NCBI GenBank assembly: GCA_964592255.1
Contig: CAZQCI010000063.1
Location: 1 to 12,189 of the forward strand
Direction of reading: 5' to 3'
Length of the DNA stretch: 12,189 nt
Source: CAZQCI01 sp964592255
Lineage (GTDB): Bacteria > UBA10199 > SBBF01
Below are positions 7,885 to 12,189 of this stretch, piece after piece. Under the pieces are notes generated by a model, which was not told where the DNA came from, did no database searches, and was given only the letters and a program-made list of their open reading frames with translations. The stretch's first letter is position 1. Each line of letters begins with the position of its first letter. A program made the translations under genes and the position numbers.

Positions 7885-8256
7885 ATGTCAGAAAATTTCT
7901 TAAAAAACCCGGAAAGACGCTACCATAAAAGGTTGGATGTCGATCTTCAAGTGAGCTTGAACATCGATGGGCAAACGATTAATGCTAGTGCATCTAATAT
8001 CAGCTGTGGCGGTGTTTTTTTGCCGACGCGCCAGACGGGGCTTGCCGAAAAGAAATTGGCTGAAAAAGTTGCGGTTGAAATGCTCTTGAGCCTTCCGGAT
8101 AGTGATCGTCCTGTTAAGGTGGTTGGTGAAGTGGCCCGTGTAGGTTATAGTGGCGATAGCGAAACTGACGAAGTGGGTGTGGCTCTTCGTTTCAACGGGT
8201 TGCCGGACGATAATATTTTGGCTATCGATAAATTCATCAAAACACGGCTTCACTAG
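7885..8256 (+). CDS. PilZ-domain protein, putative c-di-GMP receptor
   Basis: This is a single-domain, 123-aa soluble protein. It carries both c-di-GMP contact motifs of the PilZ family: RYHKR (12-16, RxxxR) near the N-terminus and NISCGG (38-43, matching [D/N]xSxxG). Strands ending in VGVALRF complete the small beta barrel. With both motifs intact, ligand binding is likely; the downstream target (motility, surface structures or an enzyme) is unknown. I see no signal peptide or membrane segment. The ATG at 7885 is the only start that keeps the RxxxR motif, although no ribosome binding site precedes it. The TAG stop shares its G with the GTG start of the next gene, so the two are probably translationally coupled. 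Confidence 0.88.
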   Translation: MSENFLKNPERRYHKRLDVDLQVSLNIDGQTINASASNISCGGVFLPTRQTGLAEKKLAEKVAVEMLLSLPDSDRPVKVVGEVARVGYSGDSETDEVGVALRFNGLPDDNILAIDKFIKTRLH

Positions 8257-9047
8257 TGGCTTCTCTTACTTTTTTTCCCGACAAAAAATTAGTTAAAGAA
8301 TTTCTATCTTATTTTGGTTTAGCTCAAAAAAAGCCGGATCTTTCTTTTTTATCTGAACTCATTCGGTGTTTTGCCCATCTGCCTTACGAAAATATTACAA
8401 AAATATTAAAAGTAAACGAAGGCCATCAAGACGATGCTCGGCTGCGTCTTCCGGATGAAGTGTGGCGTGATTTTCGTGAAAAAGGTAGCGGAGGCACGTG
8501 TTTTTCGCTTACTTTCTTTTTTCATTTTCTCTGCCACGAATTAGGTTTTGTGGTGCATCCTATTTTAGCGGATCGTTCTTATGGAAAAAACACGCATTGT
8601 GCTCTTGTGGTTTTTTTGGAAGGCGAACGTTATTTGGTGGATCCCGGTTTTTTAATTCATCAGCCTATTCCTCTCCCACGCTTGGATGGCGTGCTTTTCC
8701 CGACATCTTTCAACACAGTGATTCTTACAGCGTATGGCAAAGATCATTATGATCTGCACACACTTCATCAAAAAATAAAAAAATGGCGTTGTCGTTACAA
8801 AGCAAAACCGGTGTTGTGGGAAAAGTTTTTTAAAGTGTGGCGCGATTCTTTCAATTGGCCGGGCATGAGATCTATTTTGATTACAACAATCTCAGGGGGC
8901 GATCATCTTTATCTTCACAACTCTCAATTGCGTGTCATCAGCCAAGAAGGAGTGCAAAAAAAGAAAATCACAGAACCCGAAAAACTTCTTCCCTTCTTTT
9001 CGATGGACATCTCCCTCATCCAGCAGGCGTTTGACGTGATTAAATAG
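8256..9047 (+). CDS. Arylamine N-acetyltransferase-like protein
   Basis: This 263-aa protein resembles the NAT (Acetyltransf_2) family, which moves an acetyl or acyl group from CoA to an amine through a cysteine. PYEN (44-47) corresponds to the family's PFEN, and GSGGTCFSL (78-86) to its GGxCxE motif, giving catalytic C82. H114 (NTHCALVV) and D129 (YLVDPGF) complete the Cys-His-Asp triad; the 15-residue His-Asp spacing is the same as in characterised NATs. The usual Glu two residues after Cys is Ser here. The substrate is unknown; in biosynthetic clusters some relatives make amide bonds, but no such cluster is nearby. It starts with GTG overlapping the PilZ stop (TAGTG). Its TAG stop abuts the stop of the convergent ORF6N gene. 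Confidence 0.8.
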   Translation: MASLTFFPDKKLVKEFLSYFGLAQKKPDLSFLSELIRCFAHLPYENITKILKVNEGHQDDARLRLPDEVWRDFREKGSGGTCFSLTFFFHFLCHELGFVVHPILADRSYGKNTHCALVVFLEGERYLVDPGFLIHQPIPLPRLDGVLFPTSFNTVILTAYGKDHYDLHTLHQKIKKWRCRYKAKPVLWEKFFKVWRDSFNWPGMRSILITTISGGDHLYLHNSQLRVISQEGVQKKKITEPEKLLPFFSMDISLIQQAFDVIK

Positions 9048-9569
9048 CTATCGTGTTTTAAATCCAATTTTTCTTTTTTCTATTACAGGAGGATTTATCA
9101 TTTCGTGAATCGTTTCAAAAAGCGAACTGATAGCTTGATCATGTTTACCAATTTTGTGCTCCAGTTCTTGTATTTTTTTAGCCAATATCTTGTTTGAGCC
9201 GATCAAGCGCCGCAGTTGCATGAAGGCCCGCATTATGGCGATATTGACTTGGATGGCTCTCTCGCTGTTGAGCACGCTTGAAAGCATGGCAATGCCATAT
9301 TCCGTGAATACATACGGAGAGTAACGTCGACCGCCTCTTCTTTTCTTGTTTGAGGTCACAAATTGTGACCTCAAAATTTCTGTTTCCTTTTTGTTGAGTT
9401 GAAAAATAAAATCAGAGGGAAAGCGACTTTGGTTTCTTTTGACGGATTGAATCAGTGTTTTGGTTTGAACTCCGTAAAGTTCAGACAAGGTACTGTCGAG
9501 CATGACCTTGTATCCTCGGATCAGCAGAATATTTTTTTCAATGCGTTCTATTGGAATTAAATTTGGCAT
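9048..9569 (-). CDS. ORF6N-domain DNA-binding protein
   Basis: This 173-aa protein belongs to the ORF6N family, found in phages, mobile regions and many bacterial chromosomes and presumed to bind DNA. Residues about 4-95 are the domain: LIPIERIEKNILLIRGYKV, LDSTLSELYGV, VKRNQSRFPSDFIFQL (43-58), LRSQFVTSN (66-74), GGRRYSPYVFTEYGIAML (79-96), then SSVLNSERAIQVNIAIMRAF. The C-terminal part from about 118 is helical and charged (KILAKKIQELEHKI), perhaps a coiled coil for oligomerisation, ending in a basic tail. I chose the ATG at 9567-9569 (MPNLIPIERIE) because relatives start this way; an in-frame TTG six codons upstream would add MPKKKT. The gene is oriented against the flanking genes. A perfect palindrome lies inside it and a diverged copy lies upstream. 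Confidence 0.88.
   Translation of the reverse strand: MPNLIPIERIEKNILLIRGYKVMLDSTLSELYGVQTKTLIQSVKRNQSRFPSDFIFQLNKKETEILRSQFVTSNKKRRGGRRYSPYVFTEYGIAMLSSVLNSERAIQVNIAIMRAFMQLRRLIGSNKILAKKIQELEHKIGKHDQAISSLFETIHEMINPPVIEKRKIGFKTR
9349..9375. repeat. Perfect palindrome inside the ORF6N gene
   Basis: TGAGGTCACAA (9351-9361) is mirrored exactly by TTGTGACCTCA (9363-9373) around a single central A at 9362. Flanking TT (9349-9350) and AA (9374-9375) extend the arms to 13 bp. On the coding strand it spells the conserved LRSQFVTS residues (66-73). It has the size and symmetry of a dimeric repressor site. Confidence 0.85.
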
Positions 9570-9627
9570 AGTTTTCTTTTTCGGCAAGCTGGCCCATCAA
9601 AGTTTCTTTTTATTTAATTTTTATTTT

Positions 9628-9650
9628 TACGTTTACAAATTATAACCTCA
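9628..9650 (-). promoter_or_regulatory. Candidate ORF6N promoter -10 with operator-like half-palindrome
   Basis: Read on the - strand, a perfect TATAAT (9639-9644) lies about 70 nt upstream of the ORF6N ATG; no good -35 hexamer is at 16-18 nt. It is embedded in a diverged copy of the palindrome found inside the gene: over 9634-9653 versus 9357-9376, 17 of 20 bases are identical, including ACAAATT and ACCTCAAAA. A repressor bound here would block the -10 box. Autoregulation is an inference. Confidence 0.5.
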
Positions 9651-9677
9651 AAAATTTCACAGATAGCCCACACTGCA

Positions 9678-9698
9678 AGGGGATAAACCTGGGGATAA
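9678..9698 (-). promoter_or_regulatory. Two DnaA-box-like sequences
   Basis: On the - strand these read TTATCCCCA (9690-9698, one mismatch to TTATCCACA) and TTATCCCCT (9678-9686, two mismatches), spaced 12 bp start to start. They are weak sites on their own, noted because a perfect box lies at 9812-9820. Confidence 0.3.
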
Positions 9699-9772
9699 CT
9701 TCCAAATTTTCACTAAAAATCATCGTTTTTCACCACAATTCACTTCAAAAGCCCCCATTTTTAATATAATCT

Positions 9773-9800
9773 ATTGATATTATTAGGGTTTAATATCAAT
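9773..9800. repeat. Inverted repeat, 10-bp arms
   Basis: ATTGATATTA (9773-9782) and TAATATCAAT (9791-9800) are perfect inverted copies with an 8-nt spacer (TTAGGGTT). The arms are AT-only apart from one G/C pair each, so as RNA the hairpin would be weak and there is no T-tract directly after it. An operator for a dimeric regulator is more likely than a terminator. Confidence 0.55.
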
Positions 9801-9811
9801 GAGCCTTGTTT

Positions 9812-9820
9812 TTATCCACA
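9812..9820 (+). promoter_or_regulatory. DnaA box (perfect consensus match)
   Basis: TTATCCACA matches the high-affinity E. coli DnaA box exactly. It is located 157 nt before mraZ, in an AT-rich stretch. Whether DnaA acts here on the dcw promoter, or the match is chance, cannot be told from sequence alone. Confidence 0.45.
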
Positions 9821-9903
9821 GCCTCTTTTTTAGGTCCTTTTATCTTTAATTTGTTCTTTTTTTCCAAGGGGTTAAAGAATCAAAATCCTTTCCTGTTATT
9901 TTC

Positions 9904-9933
9904 TTGACACTTTTCCAATTCATGGAGTACGCT
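9904..9933 (+). promoter_or_regulatory. mraZ / dcw cluster promoter
   Basis: A perfect -35 TTGACA (9904-9909) is followed by an 18-nt spacer and TACGCT (9928-9933, TAnnnT). Transcription would start near 9940, just before the MraZ repeat boxes, leaving a leader of about 37 nt. A second possible -10, TATAAG (9957-9962), lacks a -35 and would place the start too close to the ATG. Confidence 0.6.
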
Positions 9934-9942
9934 ACCCAAATT

Positions 9943-9968
9943 GTGGTACAAAGTGGTATAAGAGGGAT
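9943..9968 (+). promoter_or_regulatory. MraZ operator: three phased repeats
   Basis: Three boxes follow a 10-bp period: GTGGTA (9943-9948), GTGGTA (9953-9958) and AGGGAT (9963-9968), each separated by 4 nt. MraZ is known to repress its own operon by binding short TGG-core direct repeats spaced by one helical turn upstream of mraZ, so the position and period fit. The third box is degenerate and overlaps the Shine-Dalgarno-like GAGGG (9962-9966), so bound MraZ or selection for ribosome binding could both shape it. Confidence 0.7.
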
Positions 9969-9976
9969 GGATTTTT

Positions 9977-10411
9977 ATGTTTCGAGGGCGGTTTGAACAT
10001 ACAATCGATGTGAAGGGACGGATTTCCGTTCCTTCCAAATTTCGTGAAACGCTGACGACCAATTACGACGAGCGGCTCATGATGACCAATTTTGATGGTT
10101 GTTTGTGGGCGTATCCCGTTTTGGAATGGCAGGTGATCGAAGCAAAAATTGCGGCACTGCCTCAGTTTAAGGAAGACGTCAAAGCCTTGCAGCGCTTCTT
10201 TGTTTCCGCCGCCACCGAATGCCCTATCGATAAGCAAGGCAGAATGATTATTCCTCCGACGCTGCGTGACTATGCGGCGCTCGACAAAGATGTGGTTCTT
10301 GTAGGGATGACCAAGAGGGTTGAAATTTGGTCTAAGGAACGTTGGCTTGCTGAGTTTGAAAAATCACAAAAATTGGTGATGAGCGGTAATCTTTCGGATT
10401 TAGGGCTCTAG
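9977..10411 (+). CDS. mraZ: Transcriptional regulator MraZ
   Basis: MraZ is the AbrB/SpoVT-fold DNA-binding protein that heads the dcw cluster and represses its own promoter. Its 144 aa contain the two tandem swapped-hairpin modules, each with the DxxGR[I/M]xxP signature: DVKGRISVPSKFRE (11-24) and DKQGRMIIPPTLRD (81-94). The protein begins FRGRFEHTID, typical of the family. The ATG has GAGGG about 10 nt upstream, one of the few clear Shine-Dalgarno sequences in the window. It is probably cotranscribed with the STAS gene, rsmH and ftsL. Confidence 0.96.
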   Translation: MFRGRFEHTIDVKGRISVPSKFRETLTTNYDERLMMTNFDGCLWAYPVLEWQVIEAKIAALPQFKEDVKALQRFFVSAATECPIDKQGRMIIPPTLRDYAALDKDVVLVGMTKRVEIWSKERWLAEFEKSQKLVMSGNLSDLGL

Positions 10412-10446
10412 CCGAAATTTTTAGCTCGTTACTTCAAAAGGAAAAC

Positions 10447-10884
10447 ATGTACGACATCACGCGTGCCGACGATATTTCCATCCTCCATCTCTACGGTGAA
10501 ATCAGTTTGTTGGAAATGGAGATGCTGGAAAAAACACTTCGTTCCTTTAAAAAAAGAAATTTTCGAAAAATACTTCTAGATCTGGCTGGTGTGGATCACA
10601 TGCATTTTGAAGTGGCCCGTCGATTAGCGGATCAAGCTAATAAATTACGTGCTGAAAATGGCGGATTGAAAATTGCTTGTTCCAACGAAGAAACCAAAGC
10701 GGTGATCCGCTTTACGGGTGCCGACCAATTTTTGGAAGATTATTCCACCGTGTCGGAAGCCATTTTAAGTTTTCTGCGTCACAATGGTTGCGAGGGACCG
10801 TGGAGTTATTTGGATGGAGGGGCAGGACCCCGAAGTCTTAAGACCAAACGGCAGAAGTTGGCTGATGACGACATGCTGACCTGA
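10447..10884 (+). CDS. STAS-domain protein (anti-sigma antagonist-like) in the dcw cluster
   Basis: This 145-aa protein has the STAS pattern: a beta hairpin ISILHLYGEIS (10-20), a helix, KILLDLAGVDHMHFEVARRLADQ (41-63), then GLKIACSNEETKAVIRFTGAD and a closing helix YSTVSEAILSFL. In SpoIIAA-type antagonists the phosphorylated serine sits in a DSSG motif after the DLxxV strand. Here the aligned residues are HFEV (53-56), so F54 replaces the serine and kinase switching of that kind is unlikely. A charged tail follows from about residue 112 (GPWSYLDGG, KTKRQK). AAAAGGAAAAC is a good ribosome binding site. It follows mraZ by 35 nt and ends 1 nt before rsmH, so it belongs to the operon. The function is unknown; it may be a scaffold or sensor linked to division. 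Confidence 0.72.
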   Translation: MYDITRADDISILHLYGEISLLEMEMLEKTLRSFKKRNFRKILLDLAGVDHMHFEVARRLADQANKLRAENGGLKIACSNEETKAVIRFTGADQFLEDYSTVSEAILSFLRHNGCEGPWSYLDGGAGPRSLKTKRQKLADDDMLT

Positions 10885-10885
10885 C

Positions 10886-11746
10886 ATGCATCAGAGTGTT
10901 TTGCTTCAAGAGGCTGTTGATGCTTTAAGTGTTCGTCCCGGAGGACGATATTTAGACGTTACAGCAGGTGGGGGTGGACATTCCCGAGAAATTTTAGCTC
11001 GTGGCGGCACACTTGTTAGCGCCGACCGTGATCCGGAAGTGGTGAGCCGATTATCAAAAGAGTGGTCTCATATTTCCCAAGTTCAGGTTTTAGAATCGCG
11101 ATTTTCTGAGCTCCTTGAAAAAATAAAAAACGAATTACCCTTTGATGGTGTGTTGGCTGATTTGGGTTTTTCTAGCCTGCAAATGGATGAGCCAACCAGA
11201 GGTTTAAGTTTTATGAAAGAAGGCCCTCTCGATATGCGCCTGGATCCACGGCTTGAATGGAGTGCGGCTGATTATTTGCGGGATTTAACCACTGAGGAAT
11301 TAGCCGATTGTTTCTATCGTTACGGCGAAGAACGGGGAGCGCGCCGCTTGGCTAGGGCTATTGTGAAACAACGGGAGCAACAGGCCTTTGAAACTACGGC
11401 GGATTTAAAAAATTTAGCCGAACGGGTTTTAAGACCATTTTATTCCCCGCGGCAAAAAATTCATCCCGCGACACGCTCTTTTCAAGCGTTGCGGATTTTA
11501 GTGAATCGGGAAGTGGATGAGTTGAAAAGTTTGTTGGTTGCACTTCCCCAGCTATTAGCCCCTCAAGGCCGGGCGGTGGTCATTTCGTTTCATTCGTTGG
11601 AAGACAGAATGGTGAAGCAATGTTTTGTTGGTTTGAAACAAGAAGGATGGAAGGTGTTAACAAAGAAACCAGTGATTCCATCCCAAAAAGAAATTGATCA
11701 AAACCCGCGTAGTCGCAGCGCTAAGATGCGGGTGATACAAAAATAA
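10886..11746 (+). CDS. rsmH: 16S rRNA (cytosine(1402)-N(4))-methyltransferase
   Basis: RsmH (MraW) methylates N4 of C1402 in 16S rRNA with S-adenosylmethionine. Motifs are the SAM-binding DVTAGGGGHSREIL (24-37), ADRDPE (46-51), ADLGFSSLQMDEPTRGLSF (91-109), GPLDMRLD (113-120), HPATRSFQALRILVNRE in the C-terminal half, VISFHSLEDRMVK, and the terminal NPRSRSAKMRVI. All match the family. At 286 aa it is slightly shorter than the usual ~310. The ATG lies 1 nt after the STAS stop with no Shine-Dalgarno sequence, which suggests coupled translation. Its position after mraZ is the conserved dcw order, interrupted only by the STAS gene. Confidence 0.97.
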   Translation: MHQSVLLQEAVDALSVRPGGRYLDVTAGGGGHSREILARGGTLVSADRDPEVVSRLSKEWSHISQVQVLESRFSELLEKIKNELPFDGVLADLGFSSLQMDEPTRGLSFMKEGPLDMRLDPRLEWSAADYLRDLTTEELADCFYRYGEERGARRLARAIVKQREQQAFETTADLKNLAERVLRPFYSPRQKIHPATRSFQALRILVNREVDELKSLLVALPQLLAPQGRAVVISFHSLEDRMVKQCFVGLKQEGWKVLTKKPVIPSQKEIDQNPRSRSAKMRVIQK

Positions 11747-11750
11747 ACAT

Positions 11751-12098
11751 ATGCCACGTCCTACGGCTTCATACATATCAAACCCGGATATGATCCGGAA
11801 GCAGAGAGCGTTTACGAAAGAAGATTTTTTAAAAACGCGCCTCTTGTTTCGATTACTTTTTTTATTGGCGTTTATGGCCATCTTAAGCCTGTTTTATATT
11901 TGGTCGCGGGTGCAGGTGTTGCAGTACGGTTATGAAATAAACGAGCTACGTTCTAAGCAACAACAAATGATTGAGCTGAACAAAAAACTTAAGCTGGAGG
12001 TGGCTACATTAAAATCGCCGCAGCGGATTGAGCAAATTGCCTCGCAGCAATTGCATATGGCTTCCCCAGATAAGGACCATCTTTTTCTTCTGCCTTGA
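11751..12098 (+). CDS. ftsL: Cell division protein FtsL-like
   Basis: This 115-aa bitopic membrane protein has a basic cytoplasmic N-terminus (1-30, ending FLKTR), one membrane segment (about 31-52, LLFRLLFLLAFMAILSLFYI), and a periplasmic coiled coil (about 53-88, with ELRSKQQQMIELNKKLKLEV). It ends in the SPQRIEQIASQQLHMASP pattern typical of FtsL (residues 89-106). FtsL joins FtsB and FtsQ in the divisome and helps activate FtsWI. Sequence identity in this family is poor, so the call rests on topology plus position between rsmH and an ftsI-like gene. It starts 4 nt after rsmH. Confidence 0.85.
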   Translation: MPRPTASYISNPDMIRKQRAFTKEDFLKTRLLFRLLFLLAFMAILSLFYIWSRVQVLQYGYEINELRSKQQQMIELNKKLKLEVATLKSPQRIEQIASQQLHMASPDKDHLFLLP

Positions 12099-12107
12099 AA
12101 CGGCAGA
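12089..12107 (+). terminator. Weak terminator-like hairpin at the ftsL-ftsI junction
   Basis: TCTGCC (12089-12094) and GGCAGA (12102-12107) form a 6-bp stem with a 7-nt loop that contains the ftsL stop codon. A T-rich stretch ending in TTTTTT follows after an interruption (CTATTTGA). Termination is probably partial at most, because ftsI begins right after it. It may instead tune readthrough or translation. Confidence 0.3.
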
Positions 12108-12121
12108 CTATTTGATTTTTT

Positions 12122-12189
12122 ATGAACTGGACTTCAGTCAAATGGATTAAACTTCGTATCCTCACGACCAGTTTGGGTTTTGTGATTTT
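12122..12189 (+). CDS. ftsI: Start of an FtsI-like penicillin-binding protein, 3' partial
   Basis: Twenty-two codons are visible before the window ends. They give MNWTSVKWIKLRILTTSLGF and two further residues: a short basic cytoplasmic stretch followed by the beginning of a hydrophobic segment. This is the expected N-terminus of the division transpeptidase FtsI/PBP3, and FtsI is the usual next gene after ftsL in dcw clusters. No catalytic motif lies inside the window, so the call depends on position. No Shine-Dalgarno sequence is visible; the ATG follows a run of T. Confidence 0.6.
   Translation, partial: MNWTSVKWIKLRILTTSLGFVI

Larger units (their letters stand above)
9570..9976. other. AT-rich intergenic region between ORF6N gene and mraZ
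   Basis: These 407 nt hold no credible gene; the short open frames in it have no recognisable product. Contents in order are: the ORF6N promoter and operator-like copy (9628-9650); paired GGGGATAA motifs (9679-9686, 9691-9698); TTCAC motifs at 9709, 9729 and 9739; an inverted repeat (9773-9800); a DnaA-box match (9812-9820); and the mraZ promoter and operator (9904-9968). As a divergent intergenic region it must carry promoters for both directions. Confidence 0.7.

Noticed and set aside
9037..9080. Terminator for the NAT gene (GATTAAA paired with TTTAAATC, then T-runs)
   Set aside because: The stem is AT-rich, needs a bulge and has a long loop. The T-rich tail is also ORF6N coding sequence.
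9570..9587. TTG start for the ORF6N gene adding MPKKKT
   Set aside because: Relatives typically start close to the LIPIERIE motif. The ATG at 9569 gives this directly, and no better ribosome binding site supports the TTG.
7819..9698. GGGGATAA as a shared regulatory motif (7819, 9679, 9691)
   Set aside because: The same octamer also occurs inside fmt near 2908, so recurrence alone is not informative.
9843..9878. TCTTTAA / TTAAAGA inverted repeat before the mraZ promoter
   Set aside because: The arms are only 7 bp with a loop of more than 20 nt; this is expected by chance in AT-rich sequence.

Overview
This window is bacterial chromosome from what looks like a Gram-negative organism. The gene content is almost all housekeeping, and the base composition is moderately AT-rich with gene-dense, short or overlapping junctions. 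I see no tRNA, rRNA, CRISPR array or insertion sequence. A delta-proteobacterial-type lineage (Bdellovibrionota/Myxococcota or an uncultured relative) would fit the mix: a priA-def-fmt-rpe run, PilZ and ORF6N proteins, and a STAS protein inside the division and cell wall (dcw) cluster. That placement is an inference with low certainty, because no 16S rRNA or marker comparison is possible here.

Layout. (1) Positions 1-5184, + strand: a tight run of priA (5' end outside the window), def, fmt, rpe and hisC. It serves replication restart, N-terminal formyl processing and initiator tRNA formylation, the pentose phosphate pathway and histidine or aromatic amino acid synthesis. Gaps are 7 nt or less, or genes overlap, so it is probably one transcript. 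(2) Positions 5214-5750 on the - strand hold a PduO-type cobalamin adenosyltransferase. It converges on hisC and diverges, 26 nt apart, from a glyoxalase-II-like metallo-beta-lactamase hydrolase (5777-6412). (3) Positions 6481-7759: thyA and folA, the coupled dTMP/tetrahydrofolate pair. (4) Positions 7885-9047: a PilZ-domain protein (putative c-di-GMP receptor) joined by a one-base stop/start overlap to an arylamine N-acetyltransferase-like gene. (5) Positions 9048-9569 on the - strand: an ORF6N-domain DNA-binding protein of a type common in phages and accessory regions. Its stop codon abuts the previous gene's stop. (6) Positions 9570-9976: a 407-nt AT-rich intergenic region with a perfect DnaA-box match, an inverted repeat, phased TTCAC motifs and the mraZ promoter and operator. 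(7) Positions 9977-12189: the start of the dcw cluster: mraZ, a STAS-domain gene, rsmH, ftsL and the first codons of an ftsI-like gene.

The best leads are not new enzymes but regulatory structure. A near-perfect palindrome lies inside the ORF6N gene, and a diverged copy sits over a TATAAT box upstream of the same gene, which suggests autoregulation. A STAS protein lacking the usual phosphorylatable serine is embedded between mraZ and rsmH. A possible folded element and a possibly leaderless promoter precede the PilZ gene. I found no convincing new defence, mobile or biosynthetic system.
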